A stretch of 64,000 nt of DNA from Bidens hawaiensis (Eukaryota > Streptophyta > Magnoliopsida > Asterales > Asteraceae). The DNA lies in contig JAIQDT010002036.1 of assembly GCA_021521415.1 (NCBI GenBank), positions 310,001-374,000 of the forward strand, given 5' to 3'. This document shows positions 24,324-36,131 of the stretch, piece by piece. Position 1 is the first letter of the stretch. Every line of letters starts with the position of its first letter. Below the pieces are notes generated by a model. That model saw only the letters and a program-made list of their open reading frames with translations. It did not search any database and was not told the origin of the DNA. The translations under genes were made by a program, and so were the position numbers.

Positions 24324-26180
24324 TTAATGATGCGTGCTTGTTGTGCAAACTGACTAACCTTTCAGAGTCTTGATAAATGTTTGTTTGATATGTGATCTAT
24401 GTGCAAATTTATTATCTTGATAAAGGGTCTAGAGAATGCCTAAAAATTGAATATGTTACTATTATTTGATAATTAATGTGTGCTTGCATGAATCTTTGAA
24501 TAATTTAGGTTAATGGTCAATGTTTTTGTGTGATGTCAGGATAAGTGTGTCTAATTGACTACATTGCATGTGTGCTTATATGATATTTTGATGAAATTTT
24601 TGAATATGATTAATCTTATTTGATGATGTTATTAGGATTTGCTAGACTGTGTTGAGTTTTGTCTGCTTGTTTTAATGATATCATTCATGATTGTGATTTG
24701 AATATGTTACTTTCTCTAAGTGTCAAAATATGTTTTTGTGGCAAAATTGCATACTCAGATGAAATTTTCAATTGAATTTTGCTTAAAAATTTTTTGACAA
24801 AACAGAGCAAGTTGTTTAATGGTGCAGAGATATGATAAGATTAGTCAGTTCAAAGCTTTAAAGAAGCTTAAAATGATTTTACAAATGAAGAGATATCACA
24901 AGGTGTTTAAATTTGAAACTATCCATTTTTCTTAAACTTATGCCATTTGCTCAAGTTGGAAGGACATATACTTGTATATGTTTGGTCCTGTCATCTATAT
25001 GTAGACACACAGGATAGCCATTTACCTGAAGACTGAAAGCATTTGGGGAAATTATGATGTGATTTTCTTTTAAATTCTTTCACTTAAAATTATGTTAGTA
25101 ACTCTAAGTTGAAAGGAAATTTATTCTCATATGTGTTTGGTCCTATTAACTACTTATAGACATACATGATGACCATTTACCTGAAATCTAAGATTAACTG
25201 GGGTGACTGAATTTTAAAATGTGTTTAAATGGGAAATGATAGTACATTGAGTATTTGGCTAATCTTATGGATTTAATAGGCTAAAAAGACACTTAGTGCA
25301 GTCATTGACATGTATGGTTGCTTTTCCATGATGTGTAAAATCTAAGGTGATATAAACATAAATAAATTGCTAAACTTAATATGGAGTTATATTGTAGTCT
25401 ATGCATGTTCCAAGATACATCTTTCCAAATGATAGGCAGAAAAGTGATTATCCAGTCATACACGAACCCGTTGGTATTTGGTCACCAAAATGAAATGTAT
25501 TATTTAAGAATGACAAAGAACAAATGTGAACTATATTATTTCAAATATTTATTCAACCAAAAGTTGATAAGTGTTCACAGATTTTTGAAAGAAAAATGCA
25601 AACATGAGGGTTAATTATAGAACTACAAGGGTGGAGGCAATCATATAAGTCCAACTTGTGTGGCCTATAATTCCAACGTTCGTCCCCGCCGTGTAGTTCA
25701 GTTGGTTAAGGGGGCGTAAAACTTGGAACAATAAGTCCAACGTTCAACCTCACATATGTTTATAAAACTTGAAATAAAAAATATCTAAATCTTTAAACTG
25801 TTCTGTTATTAAAAGTTTTGGCCATATATCCGAGGGTCAGAGTCAATTCGGGGTGATCTGGAGAAATCCAAATAAGCCTTGAGAGTAGATATGGAGCATC
25901 AGAAAGTAATATGTGTTATCCATTTAGTATTATGCATCTTAAATGAACCTTAATCATATCACCAAAGAAATGAAATTCATGCTAAGTTTAGACCTACTGT
26001 TAACATGTCTAAACTGTTATAATAAAGCTGAGACTGAAGTATTCAGTAGCAACTTAGTGAATATGATATCATGATTGAGATCTTTTCAGTGAAGAATAGA
26101 AAATGTTTTGAAATGAAATATTATTTAAGTTTAATCTCTAAATGCACCATTTTCTGTTAAAAAACAATGATTTGTATTGA
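24324..26180 (+). other. Conserved non-coding 3' block of element 3
   Basis: No convincing gene. Stretches match element 4: the 24957-25065 block (ggacatatacttgtatatg, tagccatttacctgaa) aligns with 36985-37090; gatataaacataaa (about 25352) with 37398; the gtcaattcggggtgatctgg block (25850-26000) with 37885-38010. The open frame at 25381-25614 is not shared and is probably chance. Confidence 0.65.
25672..25745 (+). repeat. tRNA-like (SINE-like) fragment between 10-bp direct repeats
   Basis: TCCAACGTTC at 25672-25681 and 25736-25745 flank about 54 bp containing tagttcagttggttaag, a close match to the A-box/D-arm of a tRNA. The aligned place in element 4 lacks it. Too short for a full tRNA or SINE; probably a truncated tRNA-derived insertion. 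Confidence 0.4.
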
Positions 26181-26219
26181 TAAATGTGTTTGATATTTGG
26201 TTTAAGTCAAAAAGAGTTG

Positions 26220-27130
26220 CATTTTACCTCAAAATGTCTGAATATGTATTTTCGGGTAAGGTTTGATGTGTCCAACCTTCCGAGTACACTTAGACGATGT
26301 TTATCTAAGTTTATGAATTTTGGGCATGCTTTGATGTTTTACATTATTTCGTGTAGATTTGACTGTTTTAGTTGAAGTTTAACCCTTTCGATCATACTTG
26401 GAATTTGAATATGTTATTACTAGAAAGCTTTAACAAGTTCAAGTTATTCTAGCACACTTAACTGTTTTGTAGGATATTTGAATTGTTTCTAGCATGCTGT
26501 GCATTTTTAAATGCTAAATATGAAATTTCTAGCAAGCTTTTATATAGTTTGTACTGTCTAGCACACTTTACTGTTTTGTTTAGGAGTACAACTGTTTACT
26601 AGCAAGCTATTTGATATTATTGTTTTCACTGTTTACTAGCAAGCTTTGTTGATTTCTGATCTTTCTAGCAAACTTTCTAGCAAACTTTGTGATTGTTGAT
26701 TGAATTTGTAAAGAATACTTGTTTCAAGAAAACTTTGATATTTTTATCTAGAATAGTTCATGATTGTGAATATGATTCTTTGAAATTACAAGTGTTTTCG
26801 GGCAACCTTTGTTTTCCGGGCACACTATATGTTTCGAGCACACTTTTTATTATTCAAGTGTTTTTCTCAACATACTTGGTAATTTCAAAACTATACTTTC
26901 CGAGTATACTTTGTGAAAAGAGTCCTTCTCTAGCACACTTTGTATTCTTGAAGTATATCAAGCATACTTTTCTTCAAAGTTTACTTGATTAAATATTTGT
27001 TAACTGTTTTGTACTTTCGGGTAAGGTTTGGGATATGTTCAGATTTTCGAGCAAGGTTGATAATTAAAAATATTTCTAAAATGTTATTTTTGGTATCTTA
27101 TATGATTCCTAGCAAGGTTGCATGCTTGAT
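26220..27130 (+). repeat. Array of degenerate LTR motif (tctagcaagctt-like)
   Basis: More than 15 variants of (t/c)(c/t)(a/g)agca(a/c/t)(g/a)(c/g)tt occur, such as ctagcaagcttt, tctagcacacttt, cgagcacacttt, cgggtaaggttt. The same motif crowds the element's own LTR (15990-16330). The array lies just before the 3' ORF. Confidence 0.7.
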
Positions 27131-27199
27131 ATTTGAAAATTGAGATTCGATCGATAATAATTTTCCCTCCAAAACCTTATCTTTCCTAAACATATCTGA

Positions 27200-27520
27200 G
27201 ACTGGAATTTAGTCTCTAACAAGGTGTCAGGACATCAGCAACTGATTATCAGTCAAAAACATTAGTCACGTAATAATCAGTCCTTGATATTATTAGTAAC
27301 TGATAAGTCAGTCCCTGATACTATGTATTTGAGACTAATATATCAGTCCCTGATACTTTAGTCTCGAATGGTCACTTTTTTTGTATCGATACCTGTACTT
27401 TAATGACTAGTCAGTTTCATCACATCAGACAGTTTATTTGTCTCATTAATGAAATACATTATATTTAAAGAGTTTCTGTTTCAATATAAACTCACATCTT
27501 TTTGTTGTGTGTAGGTATCC
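27200..27520 (+). promoter_or_regulatory. Possible leader/promoter and splice acceptor before the 3' ORF (element 3)
   Basis: Repeated cagtccctgata-type units (27260-27370) are followed by TATA-like attatatttaaag at about 27459. A pyrimidine-rich acceptor-like ctttttgttgtgtgtag ends at 27514, about 150 bp before the ORF start. Sequence resemblance only. Confidence 0.3.
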
Positions 27521-27661
27521 ATATTGTTCAAAGACGACGGTTTGAATCGAAACATCTTGTGTCTTTAAACTTTTATTATATGTCTTTCTCAATAAAATTT
27601 CAATATCTTAGTATTTCTTTTACTTATTGCTATCTTGTGTGCCTGATAATTACATATCAAA

Positions 27662-28876
27662 ATGGACTCAATTGCATGTAATTCCAAATCCTACAAGAAT
27701 CATCTATCAGAATTTGAGGAAAAACTGAAGAAGGCTTTAAAGAATGTTCAAACCATAATGTCTGCTGTTGAGAAGACCTCAGCTGCATCAAAACAGGGGG
27801 AGAACTCACTGAATCAGGGGGTGAATGCATTGAATCTTCTGTCAATATATGAAGACAATGTTTCAGATGATGAAAATGCTAACCTAACAAAAGAATAAAA
27901 GTATCAAGTTGATGAAAGAAAGAAGCTCAAAGGAAATGAAATTGCTCTAGAATCTGTAAAGATACGGATCATTAATCCTCCAAAATTGTGTGAAAAGATC
28001 TTGGACATTGATGAATCCAAAGTAAAATCCAAAAAGGTCTATGAGAAAAGAATGACAGAAATTCAAGACAGGGAGCTTCTAAATCAAATGTTGTCTGACA
28101 AGGAATTTGAAGAACAAAGAAAAATGTTAGAACAGTTTTTGGATGGGAAGAAATCAAGGGATGAGCCAAAAAATGAAAATCAAAAGGTTGACTCAAAAGA
28201 AGTAATTGAAAAATGTTTAAATGATGAAGAAATCCCAAATAGAGTGCTAGTGTCATTAATAAAGTTGATTAAAAAGGAAGAATCAGAAATTGATGCAAAA
28301 GAAAAACTAGACATAGTGATTGACAAAATATCAAAGGTCTTAGAGAATGAAAAGACTGTCAAGAATAATGATTTAGTAATTGAAGATTTGAGAAAAAAAG
28401 AGAAACTGAAAGAAGAAATGACATTTCAAAAATTTCTGTGCAAATATGGTGGGAAACCGAAATTTCTGGTGAAACACGGGATTCCCATTGACTCTGTGAA
28501 AATGACGACGAGGAAAGAAATCTTGAGCAATTTCAAAGTGCTAAAAGGGAAACTCTTGAAACAAGAAAAAGGAATTGCTCAAGGTCCTTATGTTAAGGCT
28601 TAAGGAATATCCAAAAGGAACACTCGTCCATCAATGATTGAGAACTCTAAAGTCAAACCATCTTGTGTCAAAATTAAAGCAGATGCTAAATCCAAAGGAC
28701 CACCAGTTAATAGCTTAATCTTGCTAGATGGACTATTCTATGATTCTAGGGTTGAACATCTGAATGTTCAGATGAAAAATGGAAAAGTTGAGAGAATCCA
28801 CTCCAAATTTGACTTCAGATGGTCCAATCTAGAGCATTTGACTGTGATTGATGCACTGCACGTATCTGATTATTAA
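27662..28876 (+). pseudogene. 3' ORF of element 3, coiled-coil protein, two in-frame stops
   Basis: One frame of about 404 codons, MDSIACNSKSYKNHLSEFEE to VIDALHVSDY, broken only by TAA at 27896 and 28601. It is very rich in Lys, Glu and Asp with heptad-like Leu/Ile spacing (about 28020-28440), and has a more globular C-terminal part (LVKHGIPIDSV; LDGLFYDSRVEHLNVQMKNG). It sits where Sireviruses carry the so-called env-like ORF, but I see no signal peptide or transmembrane segment. Function unknown. Keeping one frame over 1.2 kb while pol is badly broken suggests coding capacity was lost late or was under its own constraint. Confidence 0.55.
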
Positions 28877-29392
28877 GTAAGACATAGGTCTACCAGTGTG
28901 CATCAGTTGAACTATTCAAATATTTGAGGGAACAAGCAAAATAGGGTTTCCCTGTCTGAACTGATTAAAAAGATCAAACGGAAAAGAATCAGTGTTTGAG
29001 AACCTAATTTTTGCAAGTTCAACCAGCCAACCACGTTCTGTTATCAAAGACTGCAACAATATTGAAAACATACTTTATGATGACAGAAATTGAAGATCTC
29101 TGATGAGAAACACAAATGACACTATAAGCCACATTATTTCAAGAGAATCTGATTTGGAACTTCTTCGTGTTGAGGATCCTGAGGAAATCATCAAATAGAA
29201 TCTGTCTCCTCAACATCCACACCACGGGGATATTTCTCTATTTCAGCAAAAGGCGGCTGAAATCAAGTGCTCTAGAAGATGAAGATGCAACTTAACATAA
29301 TATTTATTTGAAATGTCCTTGTGAGAAAGTTATGAGTTGTAATCTTTTTTTTGTTATGTAATTTGAATTTTGATTTCATTTGTATTTTGATC
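28877..29392 (+). other. Non-coding tail of element 3 before element 4
   Basis: No supported ORF, although frames of the preceding ORF continue in broken form to about 29000. The region resumes after element 4 at 43119 and reaches the polypurine tract at 43166. Confidence 0.5.
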
Positions 29393-29397
29393 TAAGT
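29393..29397. other. Target-site duplication TAAGT, left copy (element 4)
   Basis: TAAGT precedes the 5' LTR and recurs at 43114-43118 directly after the 3' LTR. Confidence 0.85.
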
Positions 29398-29496
29398 TGT
29401 TAGTGCACGGTTTTGTGTATCGAGTCTTTGTATTTATTTTTTGTATTTATTAATGAAAGAAATATTATTATATTAAGGTAGTTCGTTATGGTCAAT

Positions 29497-29660
29497 CTAG
29501 TTCGTTAAGGATGTTTAACGAACTAGATGTTTAAGTTAATTTCCCTCCCAATTCGTTAAGGATGTTTAACGAATTGGAGGTTAGTTCGTTATGTTCATCT
29601 TATTGTAAAGTATTGTAACGAAGTGGAGACTAGTTCATTACGGAATGTGTAACGAACTAG
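29497..29660. repeat. Three LTR hairpins with TTCGTTA/TAACGAA arms
   Basis: Stems ctagttcgttaa/ttaacgaactag (29497-29526), ccaattcgttaa/ttaacgaattgg (29548-29577) and the imperfect ctagttcatta/taacgaactag (29630-29660). The first two share the loop ggatgt; outer stem bases differ yet pair. The 3' LTR (about 42760-42790) joins the left arm of the first to the right arm of the second, deleting about 50 bp. Confidence 0.85.
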
Positions 29661-29667
29661 AATCCAT

Positions 29668-29680
29668 CTATATATAGAGG
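29668..29680 (+). promoter_or_regulatory. TATA box of the element 4 LTR
   Basis: CTATATATAGAGG, followed by ttcatcctctg; the same arrangement occurs in the 3' LTR near 42882. Confidence 0.7.
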
Positions 29681-29889
29681 GTTCATCCTCTGTTAATTTA
29701 TGTATTGAGGTTTAACGTATCGAAACTCTGTCCAACTCTCTCTCAATCCAAAACTTCGTTAAAGTAATAACCTAATACTAATAATATAAACTATATATTA
29801 TACGTATAATCTATAACTGTTAAGATTAATCTATATATGAACTAGATCCGTGTTAATCGTATTCAGATCTCAGATCTGAGGCGTTCTCA

Positions 29890-29904
29890 AGTGGTATCAT
29901 AGCT
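29890..29904 (+). other. Primer-binding site of element 4
   Basis: AGTGGTATCATAGCT directly after the LTR: the copia tRNA-iMet site with one base (G to T) off the usual AGTGGTATCAGAGC. Confidence 0.8.
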
Positions 29905-30359
29905 TTCGGGGTTCGATTTCTCTTGATCTAGTGTTATAAGTTGTTACTTGAAGTATTATTAAGTTTATTTTAGTTTCATTTATTTTCGGGTTGAATTTGA
30001 TTGAATTCTCTGTTGATTCGGTTGATTATGGACTGGTTTGAATTAGATTTGTGATTGGTAAGGTGTTGGTAGTGTGTGGTTGATTGGAATTGGAAATTGG
30101 TTAGGATTGGTTGTGTTTTGAATTGGATTTGAGATTGGACGAAACAGGGGTTGGTTTTGGTCTGATTTGGATTCGGAATTGGGTGAATTAGACTACGGAA
30201 TATAACGATCTGGTTTCGCGATGGGATTACGAGAAAATTGAGCTATTATTTGCACGATTTGGTGTTTTTTGAGTGGGTATTACAAATTTGGATTGGTTTT
30301 TGGTGTTCTTCATTTTTCCAGAAATCTGGAAATTGATGATGAAGATTTGAAGATCTTCA

Positions 30360-30970
30360 TCATCTGTTGGAGATTCGTTATATCTTCAGTTAATTCGTTA
30401 TTGTAATTCGTTAAGCTCTAGTAATTCGTTATTTACTTCGTTACTCAGTTCGTCACCAAGTTTAATTCGTGTTATCTGTTCGTCAGACACATGGTCTGAT
30501 TCGTTAGCCTCGTATCTAACAAACTTTTGCCACATGGCAAGGGTTGTCAGAGTTTGTTATAAGTGTTATAACAACCTGGTTCGTTATAGTTGATTCGTTA
30601 TCAACTGTAGCTAATTGATTAGATTGGTTCGTTACCTTGAATCAGAGATTCGTTTATCTGAATCAGAGATTCGTTTACTCTGATTCGTTAAGTTGACTTG
30701 GTGATTCGTTACTCTGATTCGTTAAGTTGACTAAGAGATTCGTTACCTTTGTTCGTGATATTGAATTTGGATTCATTAATCTAATTCGTTAGCCTGATTC
30801 GTCAAACTGATTCGTCAACTTGAACTGATTCATTGACTCAGTTCGTGTGATACTGTTCGTGGTTCGTTACTCAGATAGCATTCAATTCGTTATAATTGAT
30901 TCGTTATTTAAGTTCGTTATAAACACTTTTCATAGTTCGTTATAGTTACTATTTTCAGTTCGTTAACATA
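30360..30970 (+). repeat. Same-strand TTCGTTA array in the gag leader
   Basis: I count about 20 exact TTCGTTA heptamers in about 600 bp, plus ttcgtc and ttcgtg variants, and no TAACGAA. The array fills the untranslated leader between the primer site and gag. Confidence 0.85.
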
Positions 30971-31016
30971 TTTTCAAGTTTAGTCCTTGAAATTTGATTG
31001 TTTGTTACTTAACAAG

Positions 31017-33350
31017 ATGGATGGTTTGTACGCATTAGCTTCTCAAAACGTACTCATGCAGCAAATGTTACAATTGGACACTGAAATTGGATCCCATTCC
31101 AAGTGTCCTCGATTGATGAAAATTAGTGACTTTGCTAAATAGAAACCTCGTTTTCGTGCTCATATGGGTTCTGTTCATCCAGATTGTTCCTATTGTCTTG
31201 ATGAAGTGTATACTGTACCGATGATTGGAGATGAAACAATTGGATTCACGCCTAAAGCTATTTCACAATATTCTTAAGAGGAGAAAAAGGCATTAGAGAT
31301 CGAAACAAAAGCTTATTCGACTCTTACCATGGCTTTACCAGATACTATCTTTCATCAAGTGGGTAGCATCAAGATTAGTGCTTCTTTGTTTCAACATATC
31401 CGTATGAGAAGTATGGGTAATACTGCGGAAAGTAAGAAAGTAATGTTGAAATTTCAATTCAAAAATTTTAATTTAATCAAAGGTGAGACTGTCGAAGAAA
31501 TGGCAACTCGTTTCAACCATTTGATTGCTGAGATGGACAAATTAAAGATTGAACCTTCTGAATCAGATAAGTTAGATACGATTAAAGGTGCTTTACCTAG
31601 TTCTTACTCAACTTTCTTAATGGTGTTGAAAGAGAATAATTATTTCAGTAATGAAGATCTGACGGCTTCTGAGTTAATGCAAAAGATCGAAGCTCGTGAA
31701 TATATTCTTAGGGGTCAAAAGTCTTCTAAGGAAATTCAAGATCCAGCCTTTTATGGTGGAAGTATGCCTCTGAGTTCAACAATTTCTCCGATCACTACAT
31801 TTCTCACTCAGAATGCAAGTGATAATGCTACAACAATTTATAGTGATCCACGTGCATGCTTCTTAACTGCTGGAAGTTCTGGGTCATCTAGTGCTTCTAG
31901 TTCATCTGGAAGTTCTGGAACTTCAGCTACTGCAAATCAATTCTCAGCTCCACCGAATGTTAACAAGGAGGCTGAACAAAATTTTGCCTTTTTATGTGCC
32001 TTCATGACTTCTTATGAGAATCTGGTGAGTAGTAAAATTGCAACGAGTGAGTTGCATGATGAAGACTATGATCAAACTGATTCTGATGAGTTAGAGCTCA
32101 TGGATTTAAAATGGCATATGGCAACGATTGTCAGAAAGGTGAAAACGTTTATGCTAATGACTGGCAAAGATCTTCCATCATTAAACAAGAAAGTTGGGTT
32201 CAATAAACTGAAGGTTAAATGTTATAACTGTCAAGAGTTTGGACATTTTGCTAAAGAATGTGACATACCGAAGAAGGAATACACTGGTTCTCGTAGTCAA
32301 GATCGTAGCACTTCTGTGAAACGGGGTAATGATGTCGATACATCTTTTGAAAAGAAACCACCTGCCTCTAGAACACAAGGTTTTCTGACTGTTGATGGAA
32401 CTGATTGGTCACAAAGATTGGTGTGCAATGAAAATCAAGCAAACTTAGCCATGTTTGAATCAAATGAGAATTCCCAAGATGCAAGTGGGAGTGAGCTATC
32501 TTCTGATAATGATACTGAGTCTGATTCTGATGACTCATGTAAAAAGCTACCAACCACTTTCGCTTGCATGGCCAAAATTTATGAGGTTAGTTCTTCTGTA
32601 CCTAACTCTGTTAATTTATCTGCTAATGTGTCTTGTGTTGATTGTGAGAAAAACAAGCCTAAGTTAGAATCATTGAAAAGTCATAATGATTTTTTAGTTA
32701 GAGAAATTGCTTCGCTTAAGGATACTTATAGACAATCTTTAGAATCTCAAATGAGATCTAGAAAGAAAATTGAAGCATTGTCTATAACTAATCCTGATCT
32801 CAAAGCTGAGTTATCTGTCAAAATGACAATTAATGATAAAAAATTTCAAGAAATCTTGAAACATTGTTCTAATATAACTGAGCTTGAGAATGAAGTTCTT
32901 GAGTTGAAAAATAAGTTGGGCAAATTTAGAAACTCGTCATTTTTGCTAAATGAGATAATCGAAGTATCTAGTAAGCAAAAAGATTCTAAAAAGGGTGTAG
33001 GTTTTGTTGAAGTACCACCACCATTTCAAAATGATTATATAGCAAATCCTTTTGCTAGAAAAGAAGAAGAAGTGATTGTGAAAGAACCTATTGTTTCTGA
33101 AAAACCTAAACTAGTAAAATATGAAAATGTTAAAGCTCAACCATCAACTCAAAAACATCATGTCGAAAGAAATAAAGTGTTTGTAGAGAATGTTGAGAAG
33201 GTTATCATTGAAGATGTGATTGAACCCGAAGTGATACACAAAAACCAGAACATTCCAAGTACAAATCACATTTTATGTGAACCTCATGAATTTGAGGAGG
33301 CTGTGTATGGTTCACACACAACTCAAGTGAAAAATGAGGAACAAGTTTAA
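31017..33350 (+). pseudogene. Gag of element 4, two early stops
   Basis: One frame from MDGLYALASQNVLMQQMLQL. Nonsense codons are at codon 42 (TAG, probably a former Trp) and codon 87 (TAA). It is then open for more than 670 codons. It has a UBN2-type gag core (FNHLIAEMDKLKIEPSESDK), a Ser-rich linker (31870-31930), zinc knuckle CYNCQEFGHFAKEC near 32220, an acidic region and coiled coil (32640-32930). An intact downstream frame could start at the ATG at 31329 (673 aa), lacking the N-terminus. Confidence 0.8.
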
Positions 33351-33404
33351 GGTTAAACCGGTGAAGGCCAAGAATCAGAAAAACCTAAAATTTCTGATGA
33401 GGAT

Positions 33405-34505
33405 TTGATGTGTTTTATCAATCCTACTGTTTCTAAGCCATCAATGGGTCGTGTGTTTAAGCTTAAAGGAATAAGCCCCATGTTCACTGAGAAAGATATT
33501 CTACTCGATATCATCAAACCCGAATTGATTGAAAGTGTCTTTCACAATGAAACTTCTAAGGTACAAGACCTTGAAAACAAGTTTTTGAAATCTAAGACAT
33601 CAAAATTGGTAGATCCATTGATAAAAGCGAAAAGTTTGTTAAAATCTGCAAAAAATGTTCAGTTTGTAAAGTCTAATAGAACTGACTCGTTACAAAGCTT
33701 TTCAAATAGTTTAAATTTGGATTTTCATATGAAACGAAAATCTATGAATTTTGATGACTTGGACACGGGTCCAATTGCTGGAGTTTGTCATCAACCTTCA
33801 AATGCACCTGTTTCTACTAAACCTTCACATGAACGTGTTGACATGAGAACATGCTTTCTCTGTGGTGAACACAGTCACGTTGTTAGGAACTGTGGATTGA
33901 AGAAAGCTCAACATCTTCATCCTTTTATCAACGAACAATCCAAACCTGTTCCTTTGGTCAATGAGATTTTGAGACGACCAACGTCGTTTGACGATGAAAC
34001 TCACACTATGTTTTCTGATGTGAATCCACGAAAGGTGATTCATGAAAATGAGAATGTAAGTTATGCTAAGCCCAAGTTTGTTCCAACCGAACCAAACTGT
34101 AAGAACGTGAACTCAAATGTCGTTATAGCTGCCTATTTAAGACGAAAGTCTAAAACGCCTATAACTTATTCTCAAGTTGCTGAACAACAATTGAATTATG
34201 TTAAATTTGATTCTTCTTATGAAACTCAAAAGGTGCCCAAGACTGAGGCCTGGGCTGCCTTTTTGAACTAATCACTTTCAATTTGTGTGTAGGATACATC
34301 CAAGACCGTGTCTGGTGAAAACTGGATAATGGACAGGGGATTTCTCGTCATATTACTAGAAGTCTCAACCTCTTAACAAATGTTAGAAATATTCAAGGTG
34401 GGTATGTTGCTTTTGTTGGGAATTCTTGAGGTATGATAACACAAGAAGGTGAAGTTTCGAATGGGCATATCACGTCTGAAAAAGTCAACTATTGTGATGA
34501 AGTTG
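33405..34505 (+). pseudogene. Gag C-terminus and protease remnant (element 4)
   Basis: A 288-aa frame (33405-34271) in phase with gag after a stop at 33348. It includes a second knuckle, CFLCGEHSHVVRNC, near 33850. The protease active site follows near 34318 (NWIMD), where a one-base change of frame turns the expected Asp-Ser-Gly into Asp-Arg-Gly and splits the domain. Confidence 0.65.
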
Positions 34506-34521
34506 ATCATAATTTATAAGT

Positions 34522-36131
34522 GTGTCGCAAATTTGTGACAAGAAGTACACTACCATATTTAATGATGAAGAATGTCTGATTCTGAAACCGGGATATGTCA
34601 TTCCCGAGGACGTGGTTGTCATGCGATCCCCTCGATCGAATGATATTTATGTGTTAAATATGTCTTCTAAAGCATCAACTTCTATGGAACCGTGTTTCGT
34701 TTATAAAGAAACTGAAAAGGACACGATTCTCTGCCACATAAGAATGGGACATATTCATGTAAGGAAGATGAATTATTTAATGGCTATGACTTGGTCGAAG
34801 GTGTTTCCTTGAAACATTTCAAATTATATGACCACTGTGTTGCCTACAAGAAAGGCAAACAGAAGAAAAAGTCACATCCGCCTAAGTTAATGAATTCCAT
34901 TGATACTCCACTTGAACGACTTCATATGGATATGTTTGGTCCAGTGAATCGTGCTAGTATCGATGGAGATTGGTATTGTCTTGTAGTTACCGATGACTAC
35001 TCAAGATATTCATGGGTCTTATTTATGAGTTCAAAATATCAAACACTTGTTCTGGTTTAAAATCTAATCACTAAGATCGAATCACTATACAAGCAAAAAG
35101 TGAGGAGAATTCGAAGTGATAATGGTACTGAATTCAAAAATACTGTATTGGATTTTTTTTGTGTTCAAAAATGAGTTCATCGAGAATATAGTGCTCCTTA
35201 TGTACCACAACAGAACGGTGTTGCTGAAAGGAAAAACAAAACTTTGATTGAAGCAGCTAGAACTATGCTTGCAGATTCTAAACTTCCGGTCCAATTCGGG
35301 AACGAGGCTGTGAATACTGCCTGTTATACGCTTAATCAGGTTCTAACAGTTAAGAGACTCCAAAAGACGAGTTATGAGCTTTTAAACAAACGAAAGCCTA
35401 ATTTAAAGTACTTGGAACCCTTTGGTTGTCCTTGTACTATGTTAAAGACTGATGCGGGAAAATTTGAGGAAAAAGCTATTGAAGGTTATTTCTTGGGTTA
35501 CGCATCACCTAAGAAGAGAGTATTTAACTTTACCTTGGGTTGTGTAGAGGAATGGTATCATGTTGATTGTCAACGATATACCACTCCTTCCCAAGAAAAA
35601 TGTCTTTATTGGATGTTTGATTATGAGAGTTTATTTAATTATTTTACTCAAATGGAAGATCAACCTGATGAAGATTTGGTTCGTGTGCATTTAAAAGATC
35701 AATTCTTACCTCCAAGATCTTCTAGGTCTGTTTATGTTGATGCTTCTCAAGATGATCTTGCAGATACATCGGATGTAATTTCGATCTCATCTGATGATGG
35801 TCATTTTGTTGATTCTTCCTCGGCTACATTCCTTGAAACACATGAGATTAGTGAATCGTCTCATGATGTTGAGGAGAATCTCACTAATTTAACCAACATT
35901 GTTATTGTTCCTGAGAATCCCACTCTTCGGATTCATAACTATCGTCCAAAGGAAAACATCATTGGGGAACTCGATGTAGGTGTGCAAACACGTCATCAAC
36001 TTGCTTCTTCAAGTGAAAATAATGTATTGTCTGCTTATGCGGATTTACATTCCTCTGGAATTGTAAAATCTTGTCAAATACACTTTCTTTCTATCCCATG
36101 TAGATTCAACGTCGCCCCGTATGGCTCTTGA
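34522..36131 (+). pseudogene. Integrase of element 4, broken
   Basis: GAG-pre-integrase ICDKKYTTIFNDEECLILKP and CHIRMGHIHVRKMNYL, then integrase HMDMFGPVNRASIDGD near 34922, VVTDDYSR, RSDNGTEFKNT near 35113, and NGVAERKNKTLIEAARTMLA near 35216. A D, D and E triad is visible but stops interrupt it (near 35058 and 35170). The following part to 36131 (VYVDASQDDLADTSDVISIS) is the variable linker toward RT. Confidence 0.8.

Larger units (their letters stand above)
29398..29889 (+). repeat. 5' LTR of element 4 (492 bp)
   Basis: TGTTAGTGCACGG to gaggcgttctca. It includes three hairpins with ttcgtta/taacgaa arms (29497-29660), then a TATA box at 29668 and a CT-rich start region. Confidence 0.92.

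Noticed and set aside
25381..25614. 77-aa open frame after pol of element 3
   Set aside because: Not conserved in the aligned block of element 4; no recognisable domain.
25690..25720. A tRNA gene
   Set aside because: Only an A-box-like stretch; no acceptor stem, anticodon arm or proper B-box.
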